Positions 46,251 through 55,736 of a stretch of 58,438 nt of DNA are shown one piece after another; the first letter of the stretch is position 1, and each line of letters starts with the position of its first letter. The stretch lies in NCBI GenBank assembly GCA_026702845.1, contig JADCLS010000025.1:1-58438 (forward strand), given 5' to 3'. The DNA is from Candidatus Heimdallarchaeota archaeon. GTDB taxonomy: Archaea > Asgardarchaeota > Heimdallarchaeia > Heimdallarchaeales > Kariarchaeaceae. The position numbers and the translations under genes were made by a program. The notes beneath the pieces are model-generated. The model made no database searches and was not told where the DNA came from. It saw nothing but the letters and a program-made list of their open reading frames with translations.

Positions 46251-46705
46251 AAATCTAGAGACATCTTGGTTTTCTATAAATATTCTTACAAGAGAGATAT
46301 TGAAATCACATTGTAATAATTGTATCAAACTCATTATGATCCATTTTAATTTGCGTATAGTGCGTGCTATATGACGGTTGCAACTAAGTTTACATTATCA
46401 GATTCATCTGTATGCTCTGTAAATAGTCTATGATAACCGTACAGGATAAAGGTGATATTGAAGAACAGATTTTTGGATTGTAGTTAAATCAGCCCACATC
46501 TAAGAACGATAATAACTATGAATAAGTATGATAATTAGAATCTACTCTCATTGGTTCCATAATAACTTCAAGCATCTTCACAAATGTGACAAATAGTGAA
46601 AGTGAGGAATCAGTGAACTTTTATGCTTTTATGATCATAATTTCATTTTTATTAAACCCAAAATTGTTAACATAAGAAATCAAGGATAATAATGTCTATT
46701 ACTTA
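46251..46705. other. Intergenic region, nothing recognised
   Basis: About 455 bases of AT-rich DNA between a dehydrogenase and a DMT transporter, both on the minus strand. I find no gene, RNA or strong repeat; it should contain the dehydrogenase promoter and the 3' end of the transporter gene. Confidence 0.4.
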
Positions 46706-47632
46706 TTACCAGAATATTGCCCCTAATGTACCCAATAGAGCCATGGTAGCTCCAGTTATCCTGATTATCAATGATTTCCGATCTAGAGGCTCATCAAGCA
46801 CTTCATTATTTATAAAACGTGCATAAATCAAACTGAGTACTAATGTTGCTGATCCTTCCAACACTCCTATACCCTCTGTTATGGTGAGATTCTTGCCAAG
46901 AGCACCTATCATTCCGAACTGTGCTAACATCACCACTAAAGCATAAACAAATACTTTTTTCATCAAATCAGGTTGAACTTGTAATCTCGGGAAGTCCATA
47001 CGTCGAGTAACAACAAAATACGAGATCCAAGCAAGGGTAACAAGGATTATTTGTCTAAAGAAAATAAATACAAAAGTAGGGAGAACATCATTCATGTAAC
47101 GAACCATGAAATTGGCCAAAGACCAGAATACAGCCGTTACCATGAACCAACGCATACCTTCAGCACGTAATGTGATAAGTGCACGTAAATCCATTCCATC
47201 CCTCCAGGAATTAATGATGGATCCCACCAATGCAATAAAAATAAAAATGTAAGTCATAAGAGGGAAGCGTTCATCCATCAATACATATGCCATTGGTATA
47301 GAAATAAAAACTCTAGAAGATAGGATTACTCCTCCAACTGATACGTTTCCCTTATTAAACCCTATGAGAAGAAAGAGGAAACCACCAAAAGCTAGCACAG
47401 AAGCAGCGATTAAAGGTAAAATTACATAAGGATTCAGGATAATTGAAAAATCAAACCCTGTAAAAATAAAATATATCATGACTAAGGTCAATAAACCCAT
47501 TCCCATGCTAAATTGATATGCCATGAAATTTATTGGCCCACCAGCCTTTTCTATCAGAAATTTTGATATAATAGAAGAAATGGCAAAGAGAACAATAGAT
47601 ATTAGAGCAAGAAGAATATAGGTTTCTACCAT
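46706..47632 (-). CDS. EamA/DMT-family transporter
   Basis: 308 residues with ten hydrophobic segments in two five-helix halves, the drug/metabolite transporter layout. Features include SSIISKFLIEKAGG in helix 1, the RVFISIPMAYVLMDERFP stretch at the end of the first EamA unit and EGIGVLEGSATLVLSLIYARF at the same point of the second. Substrate cannot be predicted. ATG at 47632. Confidence 0.88.
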   Translation of the reverse strand: MVETYILLALISIVLFAISSIISKFLIEKAGGPINFMAYQFSMGMGLLTLVMIYFIFTGFDFSIILNPYVILPLIAASVLAFGGFLFLLIGFNKGNVSVGGVILSSRVFISIPMAYVLMDERFPLMTYIFIFIALVGSIINSWRDGMDLRALITLRAEGMRWFMVTAVFWSLANFMVRYMNDVLPTFVFIFFRQIILVTLAWISYFVVTRRMDFPRLQVQPDLMKKVFVYALVVMLAQFGMIGALGKNLTITEGIGVLEGSATLVLSLIYARFINNEVLDEPLDRKSLIIRITGATMALLGTLGAIFW

Positions 47633-47760
47633 ATCAAGTTAAGGACCTAAATATCCTTCATAAGCTAGATGAAATAGATCGAGTAGATTTGGAACAATTT
47701 TTCAATTGCAAAACGTTAACCATCCAATTCATTCTTGAATAATGAATTAGATTTCTTTTT

Positions 47761-48069
47761 GTGGATTGGTATAAGATCACCTTATCAAGTAATGGATTTC
47801 ATGTCAATATTGAACCAAGTAGCATCAGTTATTCAGTAACTTGGGATGAAATAATCAGAATTTGTTTCAAACCAGGTGATCTGTTTGATCAAGATGAACT
47901 ACTAATATTTGTTAAAAATCGAGAAAACAGCTATCTAATACCCATGGAAGCCTCAGGAGCACTGGAGTTATGGACAACAATTATTGATAAAGGCTATTTT
48001 GATCCGGAAATAGCGATTCAAGCTGCCAAAGCAGATGAAGGTATCTTCTGCTGGCCAGAATTTGAATAA
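47761..48069 (+). CDS. Small protein, possible PH-like fold
   Basis: 102 residues from GTG 47761. The alternation of strands (WYKITLSSNGFHVNI, YSVTWDEIIRICF, ELLIFVKNRENSYLIPM) followed by a C-terminal helix (GALELWTTIIDKG) resembles a compact PH-like or related small beta-barrel domain. Function unknown; isolated plus-strand gene. Confidence 0.5.
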   Translation: MDWYKITLSSNGFHVNIEPSSISYSVTWDEIIRICFKPGDLFDQDELLIFVKNRENSYLIPMEASGALELWTTIIDKGYFDPEIAIQAAKADEGIFCWPEFE

Positions 48070-48317
48070 ATTTAATTTCTCCCTTTGAGCCTGATAGGAT
48101 TACCACATAGAATTCCTGAGAGATCAAAACTGAGAGTAGACCCCAAAGTTACTTTCAAGCTGATTTTAGAAACCACATATCTGCTTTCCATTACCCTTTA
48201 ATTTTCGAAATCAAAAAATCGTTTTTACTCAAAATGGTTGAAAATCGATAGTATGCTTGTTATAAATGGCAATAATGATGAATAATTTGATTTAATGATT
48301 TAATTATTATGCTTTAA

Positions 48318-51300
48318 TTACTTTCTTAGTCTTCTCTGAATCACAGGAATACCAAAGATCACCATAGTTGGTACTACCCAATCAAAGGGTAATGGTAGCT
48401 GAGGTGCTGGAGGTCCAGTAGTATTGGTATCATCGGTTGTCTCATCTGGATTATCAGAGGTGTTGTGGTCATCTGTTGTAGTATCATTATGAGTTGGATC
48501 TGTTGTGGTTGTATCCTCATAGATATCAAACGAAGCATCATAGAACCAAATCTGACCATTTTGTAAATCCATTGCTTCTAATCTCACATCATAATGACCT
48601 GCATAGGGGAAAGTGATATACACTGTTTCTTGCCAGTAATCAAATACTGGTAACCAATAAATTCCACCGAATACCCACATATGCTGATGATTGTACTCAG
48701 CATATATAGAAATATTGAATTCAGGGCTATATGTGTAATTACTATATGCAGATAGGGTAACTTGGATCTCCTCATACACTCTGGCCTCATAGGTTGATGC
48801 TACAAGTTTCAAGTCCCAAATTGAACCGTAATCCGGTTCATCAGATATGATCCAATAACAATCTGTCCATTGACCATAATCTCCATACCTGTCGAAAACA
48901 TACCATTCAATCCAGTAGGTTCCAGCTTCACCGAAATTAAATTGGAAGGTGAATCCAACCTGTTCAAATGCTCTCAAGTAGTACTCAGTATAGAGATTGG
49001 TCAATTCCCAGTAATCTCCATCTTCATTCTCAACCCATACTTCAATACCTATATCACGGCCAAAATCATCTAGGTTTTCCACCTTAAGTTCTGAGTAAAC
49101 CCATTCATAGACTTTGCCATCATACGCTTGATTTACCCAGAGATCATATCCAGAACCGTTACCTTCAATATCCCACCAGCAATAAACACTGAACCATTCA
49201 TTCAACTCGTATACATAAACATTATACCAGATTTCCCAGTTTCCAGGAATATTGAAATAGAAGTTGTAATTGATCCAGAAATCACCATAGTAATTTCCTT
49301 GGCCAATCCACATGTAACTTACAAAATAATCGTACAGCTCATAATAGTTTCCATTGGGATCCTCGACCCAAATTTCAACATCAACATAAATACCAAAGTT
49401 AAAATCATTGTAGAAATAGAGATCAGCCCACTGGCTATCATCCATATAACCATAATAATCCTGCTCTACCCAGATGTCAAGACGGGATTCCACATACCAC
49501 CAGCACTCCAGATAAAGGTAATCATAGTATTGGAGATCATATATTCGCCATTGCACAGTATATGATCCATAAGCAGTAAAGTTTAGATAATAATCAAGAT
49601 AGAGATATGCATTCGGAGAGAGTGTGATTTCCTGATAGTACTCGGGTAGCTCAAACCAGTAATCATTCCACTCATCATAAACAAATAATGATATTGCATA
49701 GTATTTGGTATAATCAACCATACTTTCTAGATATACCTGGGAATAGGCCTCTTCATAGATATATACATAGTAATCCTGATAGACCTCGTAAAACAGCTCA
49801 TCATAAATGGTCCAATAACACCATACATCTCTTTCTGCACCAGGAGTTGGCCCACTACCCATCTCAACAATAATCCACTCAACGTCATAATAACCTTCAT
49901 TCCAGAATGTATAATTATACGTGAGATAATTTGTACCGGGATAGACATAGAATTCAGTGTAATAATCAGTCCATTCAACCCAGTATCCATCATAATTGGA
50001 ATATACCCAGAATTCTACGTATACCCAATATCCCCAATCATAGTAGTTTTCAAAGTAGAGATCAGTGATCAACCATTCTCCAATTTGACCCTGGTAGGAC
50101 TGATCGGTCCAAACCTTTAGGTAATCATGAACCTCCCACCAGCAATAATCATACCAGTAATGATCTCCGTAAATCATGAAAATCTCCCACTCTAGATCAT
50201 ATTCCTGCATATAATTGAATATAAGGGCATATTCGATATACAGTGGTTGACTAATATCAAGTGTAACTACGATATATTGATCCATCAGCTCATAATATGC
50301 ACCTGTGTCTAATTCATGAACCCAAAGTCTAATTCCGATATCGAAAGCATAACCCCACATATTCTCAAGATAGAGATATGAATATGCTGTATTACCAATT
50401 GCGACATAATAATCCTGATCCACATAATGGTAGATACCATCGAAAACCGTCCAATAACAACTCTCGTAGAACCACATTCCAGTACTCGTATCATAGATAT
50501 CCCAATTTATATCATAATCGCCCTCATGGTCGAAGAAGAAGGTATAATTGATCATATTATCTCCAGGATAGATTGGTTCGTATCTATATTGATCATAAAG
50601 CTCATATGATGTTCCATTCCAGTGATCATAAATTGTCACGTAGATCTCAACATAGATGATATACTGATAGTAATTATGGATATTCAGATAGGAATCTGCA
50701 GGGTAACCAACAATATTCTCATAATCTTGTTCTACCCATGTATCAAGATGTAGTTGTGCCCACCAGTAACAATCGGTGAAGAACCATGCACCGGTATCAG
50801 GATCAAAAACTTCCCAATCAATATAATAGTCACCCTCGTGAGTAAATGTAAAGGTGAAATTATACTCATTATTCCCAGGATAGACAGCTACATACCTATA
50901 ATCTACCTGGTAGTAATCATTCTCCCAGTTATCTTCAATATAGGTGTAGATTTCTACATTAATAGGGTATGCCAAGTACGAGTAAATTTGTAAACTTGAA
51001 TAGGCATACTCATTAATTAATACACTATAATCCTGATTTACCCAGATACTCAGATAATCATGAATATCATAATAGGTCTCAATATACGTATAGGTTTCCC
51101 ATGTTGGATCTGCTGTATCATAAACATAGAAGTAGACATAGAAATATCCCGTATAATTAAATGTTTCATAATAATCAATAAATGTACTTGATCCAACTTC
51201 CACGAAAACATCGAAAAATGAATCAATAAAAAATTCATCTCCTGTGTCTGAATCATAGAGAATCACATCAATGTCGAGTAACATTGACGTGTTCCGGTAG

Positions 51301-51629
51301 TTTTCAATATAGATTTGATTCCATGTTTCTTCACCTACTGAAGCACTAACACTGTAATAGTAGGGATAAACATAGACATCTGGAAAACTACCTCCAGCAG
51401 TATCAATTGATACTGAAGATGTAGTACTTGGTTCAACAAATTTATTTCCCAGAGACTCCACATTGGAAATTGACTCTATGGAAACTGTATCAGTCATAAT
51501 TTGTTGGTTTGAAGTAGATACTGAAAATTCTTCATCTGATTGTGTAGGTTCCATCAGTCCATCTGTCTGATTCATAGAAAGAATGAATAGAAGAATGATA
51601 CCAATGGATAGTAATGTCTTTTTCTGCAT
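48318..51629 (-). CDS. Giant Tyr/Trp-rich tandem-repeat surface protein, anchored
   Basis: 1103 residues: signal peptide 1-24, a short leader, then about nine beta-sandwich repeats of roughly 100 residues each (residues 85-1000). Repeat hallmarks: W-V-x-Q-D-Y at the start, PGxNxxNYxFxFxxEGDYxxxW-type second half, and CYW or CWW near the end; seven central repeats have exactly one Cys each in that place. A Thr/Asp-rich stalk (about 1035-1075), Pro-rich spacer, hydrophobic helix and RRLRK end follow. This is a long rod-like cell-surface protein, perhaps for adhesion or a sheath. A TATA-like CTTATAAAG lies about 45 bases upstream. Confidence 0.85.
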   Translation of the reverse strand: MQKKTLLSIGIILLFILSMNQTDGLMEPTQSDEEFSVSTSNQQIMTDTVSIESISNVESLGNKFVEPSTTSSVSIDTAGGSFPDVYVYPYYYSVSASVGEETWNQIYIENYRNTSMLLDIDVILYDSDTGDEFFIDSFFDVFVEVGSSTFIDYYETFNYTGYFYVYFYVYDTADPTWETYTYIETYYDIHDYLSIWVNQDYSVLINEYAYSSLQIYSYLAYPINVEIYTYIEDNWENDYYQVDYRYVAVYPGNNEYNFTFTFTHEGDYYIDWEVFDPDTGAWFFTDCYWWAQLHLDTWVEQDYENIVGYPADSYLNIHNYYQYIIYVEIYVTIYDHWNGTSYELYDQYRYEPIYPGDNMINYTFFFDHEGDYDINWDIYDTSTGMWFYESCYWTVFDGIYHYVDQDYYVAIGNTAYSYLYLENMWGYAFDIGIRLWVHELDTGAYYELMDQYIVVTLDISQPLYIEYALIFNYMQEYDLEWEIFMIYGDHYWYDYCWWEVHDYLKVWTDQSYQGQIGEWLITDLYFENYYDWGYWVYVEFWVYSNYDGYWVEWTDYYTEFYVYPGTNYLTYNYTFWNEGYYDVEWIIVEMGSGPTPGAERDVWCYWTIYDELFYEVYQDYYVYIYEEAYSQVYLESMVDYTKYYAISLFVYDEWNDYWFELPEYYQEITLSPNAYLYLDYYLNFTAYGSYTVQWRIYDLQYYDYLYLECWWYVESRLDIWVEQDYYGYMDDSQWADLYFYNDFNFGIYVDVEIWVEDPNGNYYELYDYFVSYMWIGQGNYYGDFWINYNFYFNIPGNWEIWYNVYVYELNEWFSVYCWWDIEGNGSGYDLWVNQAYDGKVYEWVYSELKVENLDDFGRDIGIEVWVENEDGDYWELTNLYTEYYLRAFEQVGFTFQFNFGEAGTYWIEWYVFDRYGDYGQWTDCYWIISDEPDYGSIWDLKLVASTYEARVYEEIQVTLSAYSNYTYSPEFNISIYAEYNHQHMWVFGGIYWLPVFDYWQETVYITFPYAGHYDVRLEAMDLQNGQIWFYDASFDIYEDTTTTDPTHNDTTTDDHNTSDNPDETTDDTNTTGPPAPQLPLPFDWVVPTMVIFGIPVIQRRLRK

Positions 51630-51892
51630 TTTTTTATCACATTAAGATTACTTATAGTTACTCAATTCTTCTTTATAAGGGTTTGTTAATTAAAGTGCAA
51701 TTGTAGGTACGAAACAAAGAGAGAGAAGCTATATATGTAAATTACTGAATATTAATTGTGATTTTCATGGTCAATTACTTAGTATCAATTTGAGAGTATT
51801 GTATTATCAGAAATGAGAAATTCCGGTATCCTTGATTAATAAATAATCGGCGGTGTTTATCAATCATTGTAGTTGGATTCATTTGATACTAA

Positions 51893-52504
51893 TTATAATT
51901 TTCTATTTATCTCATCACTATATCTGTTATCCTTAATAAGCTCTACAATTGACAAGAACGTAATTATTGACTTTATTTCCTCTATACCCACTCCTCTCAT
52001 TAAATGTGAAAGAATATCATCATTAGCTCCAGAAGATAGAAAATTTGAAAGAACCTCATCTGATCTCTCAAGATAAGATAAAATAAGATCTTGGACATCA
52101 GATTCTGATTTGAAATAATGTTTGGCCACTGCTGCCAATCTCTCAACTTGCTTGTTTCCCTCCTCACTTTGCCACCATTTAATACCATTACGCTCTTTCC
52201 TATAGAATATTATAGCAGCACGAGTATAGAGTTTTTCAATCATTCTTGAATTCTCCACTCTTCGATATCCTGATTCTATGACTAGTCCAGCTGATTCCAA
52301 TTTTTCAAGTCTTCTGTAAACGGTCTTTAATGTAACCTCAAATTCGTTTGTGGAAGTATCACGGTACAAATTATGTATTTCCTTTGCGCTTAAATGTTTT
52401 CCTGACAATCCCTTTATGATCCTGATGTTCTCATCGAGTAATTTCATTTGTGATTGATCAAGGATTTTCACAAAAACAGGTTCTTCTGCAATGGAATCTG
52501 TCAT
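51893..52504 (-). CDS. Winged-helix transcription regulator (ArsR/PadR-like)
   Basis: 203 residues. Winged helix at about 20-85: SAKEIHNLY, then TLKTVYRRLEKLESAGLVI as recognition helix and wing. The C-terminal part is helical, probably for dimerisation. It is divergent from the double NTF2-like gene, whose promoter carries a perfect 23-bp palindrome (52633-52655), the natural candidate operator. ATG at 52504. Confidence 0.82.
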   Translation of the reverse strand: MTDSIAEEPVFVKILDQSQMKLLDENIRIIKGLSGKHLSAKEIHNLYRDTSTNEFEVTLKTVYRRLEKLESAGLVIESGYRRVENSRMIEKLYTRAAIIFYRKERNGIKWWQSEEGNKQVERLAAVAKHYFKSESDVQDLILSYLERSDEVLSNFLSSGANDDILSHLMRGVGIEEIKSIITFLSIVELIKDNRYSDEINRKL

Positions 52505-52604
52505 GATTGCAGATCATAATTAGAGTTTGTAATTCTTATGATTTTTTCCCATTGTTTTTAACATTGAATTATTCATTCATATGTAAATTATCCAAAAATT
52601 AACA

Positions 52605-52612
52605 TTTATATA
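52605..52612 (+). promoter_or_regulatory. TATA box of the double NTF2-like gene
   Basis: Reads TTTATATA, 59-66 bases before ATG 52671. Initiation is expected near 52634, inside the palindrome. Confidence 0.6.
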
Positions 52613-52632
52613 GCATTACATTTACTTTTGAC

Positions 52633-52655
52633 ATGTCATGTCAATGACATGACAT
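52633..52655. promoter_or_regulatory. Perfect 23-bp palindrome, candidate operator
   Basis: ATGTCATGTCA, one base, TGACATGACAT: 11-bp arms with no mismatch. It covers the predicted start site of the plus-strand gene, where a bound repressor would block initiation. The arms themselves contain two ATGTC/TCATG half-repeats. The divergent winged-helix protein (51893-52504) is the likely ligand. Confidence 0.75.
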
Positions 52656-52670
52656 TTGGTGTTAAAAGTT

Positions 52671-53513
52671 ATGCAAACTGTAGTAAAGGAGATTAATGCA
52701 GAAAAACTGATCAGAAAGTATTTTGATGCTATGCTTATCGGTGATAAGGATATTTTAAAACAACTCTATCATCCAAAGGTTCTGAAATATGGCATGGGTA
52801 ACGCGAATGAGTTAAGAATGACCCATCCATTGGAGGGACTTGACAGTCTTGATATTTTAGTCAGTAAATTCAAAGAATTGAATGTGGTCTTTGAAATTAC
52901 GCAATTAGTCCATGAGTTTATTGGTGATGTATACGCTATTGTAGAAGTGGATTATCTAATGCTGTGGTCAGAAAATGGTATGGGTAGACATCATTCTAAG
53001 TTTCAGCTAGTTTATGAAAAAGATTGGAAAATCATTAACATCATGGATAGGGGTTGGGAGGTGAAAGATGAAGCTGATTCAATTACTTTAAAAGAACAAC
53101 AATTACATGAAGAAGAAAAGGAAATTCAGTCTATTCTGCAAATGTTTTTTGATAGTGTACATACTAGTGATGAAGAACGATTCAAAGCTGTTTTCAATCC
53201 TATCGGCAGAAGAATTGCTATTGGAAATTCCAAGGATCTTCTGATATTCTCACAAGAAGAAGTGATAAATCAAACACTAAGAGGTCTTGCGAATGCTAAG
53301 AAAAGTATACCTGGATTCTATCTTAATGTAGCTGAAATGAAAATTGAACACATATCTGTATATGATAGGATTGCCAGTGCAGAAGTGAGATGGCACATGG
53401 TTATGCCTGAGGAATATGGAATTCATCATACCTGTTTTCAACTTGTTAAAGAGGGAGAGGGATGGTCAATCATACATATTCTAGATAGAGGAATTGAGAA
53501 ACAACGAGATTGA
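52671..53513 (+). CDS. Tandem NTF2-like (SnoaL/lumazine-binding-type) protein
   Basis: 280 residues in two homologous halves of about 130. Each has an N-terminal helix pair (EKLIRKYFDAMLIGDKD; IQSILQMFFDSVHTSDEE), the sheet core and a C-terminal WKIINIMDRGWE or WSIIHILDRGIE strand; the F-Q-L-V-x-E/K-x(n)-W-x-I-I pattern is characteristic. Such proteins bind small hydrophobic molecules or act as isomerases. Ligand unknown. The longer frame starts at TTG 52656; ATG 52671 lies right after the palindrome and is preferred. Confidence 0.82.
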   Translation: MQTVVKEINAEKLIRKYFDAMLIGDKDILKQLYHPKVLKYGMGNANELRMTHPLEGLDSLDILVSKFKELNVVFEITQLVHEFIGDVYAIVEVDYLMLWSENGMGRHHSKFQLVYEKDWKIINIMDRGWEVKDEADSITLKEQQLHEEEKEIQSILQMFFDSVHTSDEERFKAVFNPIGRRIAIGNSKDLLIFSQEEVINQTLRGLANAKKSIPGFYLNVAEMKIEHISVYDRIASAEVRWHMVMPEEYGIHHTCFQLVKEGEGWSIIHILDRGIEKQRD

Positions 53514-53537
53514 ATATTTTTATACTGTAATTAAGAA

Positions 53538-54083
53538 TTATAGTAAATTAATTAAATCCGGTATAATGTCATCAGGTTTGACGTATGTCTCAAAACGTTT
53601 GATCACTCTTCCCTCTCGATTCACAAGAAATTTGGTAAAATTCCACCTGATATTTTTATCTTCCAGATTCTGAGGAACTTTTTCTGCTAGAAATTGCATC
53701 ATCTTCACAGCAGTCTCATTATGCAAATCGTGATGTCCCACATCCACACTTTCTTTGAGATATTGGTAGAGTGGATGTGTATTAGGGCCATTCACATCAA
53801 TCTTGGCAAACATATCAAAACTCACACCATAATTAAGCTGACAGAATTCAGCTATCTCCTCTTCTGTCCCAGGTTCTTGTCCGAAGAATTGATTACATGG
53901 AAAACCTAAAATCTCCAATCCCTGACTGTTATATGTATCATATAATTCTTGCAATCCCTTGTACTGTGGTGTAAACCCGCATTTGCTGGCAGTGTTAACA
54001 ATAAGTAGTACTTTGCCTTTATATTCAGAAAGTGATTTTTCATCACCACCCAAGGTATCCATAGTATACTGGTAAATCGTCAT
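53538..54083 (-). CDS. Glutathione peroxidase-family thiol peroxidase
   Basis: 181 residues. Reduces hydrogen peroxide or lipid peroxides at a Cys. The catalytic set is complete: Cys35 in NTASKCGFTP, Gln65 in FPCNQF, Trp147 and Asn148 in IRWNFTKF. Cys81 (EFCQLNYG) occupies the usual resolving position, and this type normally uses thioredoxin, not glutathione. No signal peptide, so cytosolic. Length is normal for the family. It stands alone, convergent with the NTF2-like gene. Confidence 0.93.
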   Translation of the reverse strand: MTIYQYTMDTLGGDEKSLSEYKGKVLLIVNTASKCGFTPQYKGLQELYDTYNSQGLEILGFPCNQFFGQEPGTEEEIAEFCQLNYGVSFDMFAKIDVNGPNTHPLYQYLKESVDVGHHDLHNETAVKMMQFLAEKVPQNLEDKNIRWNFTKFLVNREGRVIKRFETYVKPDDIIPDLINLL

Positions 54084-54188
54084 ATATCATCTACAAAACT
54101 ATCCAAATAAAAGTTTTAAGCTAATTGTATTAATTATAATTTGATCTTGGTAATAATACCTAAATAACCACAGGTGAACTCAGTATTA

Positions 54189-54635
54189 ATGAATATCATT
54201 GAGATTATTCTATTGATTTTTGTGTTTCTTGAACTTGGAAATGTATTTACATTGTATTTCAACCACACAACCACGCTAGCCAATGGAATGGGTGCATTCA
54301 AGATCTTACAGGAAGATTTGGATGAGAATGTACGAGACATAACTGATTATCTCATTTATTGGGTTGCTGGAACAAAAGTAATTTTTATGGGTTTGCTTCT
54401 TGTAATCATCTTCCTTGCTACTCCAGTTGTACAATTCTTTGCTGTATTGGTGATGATGATCACCACAATGCTGTATTATTACAAACTACATCCTCTCATC
54501 AAGAAGATGGATAATAAGGATATGATCCAACCCAAAGGTTACTCTAGAATCCTAGGAATCCTCATAGCTGTATTCATACTTGCGTTTATCATAGCTGCAG
54601 CATTGGGTTATTCAAGCACATTTAATATCATTTAG
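54189..54635 (+). CDS. Four-helix membrane protein
   Basis: 148 residues from ATG 54189 (GTG 54174 is the longer alternative, but it lies within an AGGTGA ribosome-site-like sequence). Hydrophobic segments at about 6-24, 62-82, 85-100 and 122-140, with Glu/Asp-rich loop between the first two. No family recognised. A TATA-like TAATTATAATTTG lies about 50 bases upstream. 3' end overlaps the ADP-ribosylglycohydrolase gene by 8 bases. Confidence 0.55.
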   Translation: MNIIEIILLIFVFLELGNVFTLYFNHTTTLANGMGAFKILQEDLDENVRDITDYLIYWVAGTKVIFMGLLLVIIFLATPVVQFFAVLVMMITTMLYYYKLHPLIKKMDNKDMIQPKGYSRILGILIAVFILAFIIAAALGYSSTFNII

Positions 54636-55593
54636 AAATAGAAAATAATTGTTCACAAAAAGATTTCAATTGTTTCGGACTGTAGAACTCAGATCTGTTA
54701 TATCCCGTACGATTAGTTGAATAATTGTAATTTAACACCGGATCTCTCATATATTCTGGAATTGAATTAGATCCATGCAATGCACCTATTAAACCACCGA
54801 CAATTGCAGCATTTGTATCTGTATCTCCTCCACGTATGAGGGTATCTGCTATAGCTTCCTCATAGGATACATTTTTCCTCAAGTAATGAAACGCTAGAGT
54901 GAAACCCCATCTAACAAACCCAATCAATTTACTACAATCAAAGCCGTCAAGACTTTTACTTTCTTCAAACCATGATTGAACCTCCTCATTGCCATATTCT
55001 ATAAGGTATGATGAAACAAATTTTAATGCTCGATCAATATCTTCTGGATAGTTAATGAGTGACCCAATGGCTATTGAGTATGCTATACTTGCATCAACAC
55101 AAGATTTGTTAGGATGGGTCAGGCTTGTGTCTGCAGATATTATTGCTACTGCTTTTTCAGCGGGTAAATTTCTTACCCAGACAGCAAGTGGTGTGATCCT
55201 CATAAGAGCACCATTTGCCTTAGATCCCATGTTCAGCTTAGTAGCTGCTGCATACATCTGTTCAGCTGTTTGCTCTCTCACTGCATTTCTTGTAGTATTT
55301 CCCATATCAAAAGGTGGAGACAGGTACCAGCTATGATAGTACTCTGCTATTCTCTCTGCTGGGAATCCATATTTTGGGAATTCATTTCGTAATCCATGAA
55401 GAAGACACATTGCTAACTCACTATCATCCGTGATCTGTCCAGGACCAATCCGCAGAATACCACCACCTGGCATTTTCATTACAGTATGAACTACATCCTC
55501 TGTAATCTGACCATGATAAAATTCAAGAGGTGCTCCGGCTGCATCTCCAACAAAGGCACCTAAAATTGCCCCATAAGCATACTCAAAACTCAT
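54628..55593 (-). CDS. ADP-ribosylglycohydrolase (DraG-like)
   Basis: 321 residues from ATG 55593; the longer frame adds 31 residues upstream that are not conserved. Removes ADP-ribose from modified proteins or nucleic acid, with two metal ions. Motifs: GAFVGDAAGAP near the start, the metal-binding GQITDDSELA and RGGDTDTNAAIVGGLIGA near the end. These acidic ligands are all present, so the enzyme should be active. No ADP-ribosyltransferase is in the window. Confidence 0.9.
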   Translation of the reverse strand: MSFEYAYGAILGAFVGDAAGAPLEFYHGQITEDVVHTVMKMPGGGILRIGPGQITDDSELAMCLLHGLRNEFPKYGFPAERIAEYYHSWYLSPPFDMGNTTRNAVREQTAEQMYAAATKLNMGSKANGALMRITPLAVWVRNLPAEKAVAIISADTSLTHPNKSCVDASIAYSIAIGSLINYPEDIDRALKFVSSYLIEYGNEEVQSWFEESKSLDGFDCSKLIGFVRWGFTLAFHYLRKNVSYEEAIADTLIRGGDTDTNAAIVGGLIGALHGSNSIPEYMRDPVLNYNYSTNRTGYNRSEFYSPKQLKSFCEQLFSISK

Positions 55594-55736
55594 AGAATAG
55601 AATATTGCTCTCACTTGAAAATCTTGACTGTAATGGGATGAGAAATTGAATAAGATATTATCGAATAATGCGAGAATTGACGGCAATCAACAACTTAATT
55701 GAAGCTACACCTCAAAATGGTAGTATTAAATTATAT

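Noticed and set aside
49128..49565. 145-residue plus-strand frame inside the giant repeat gene
   Set aside because: Antisense of Tyr-rich repeats gives long Ile/Val frames without meaning.
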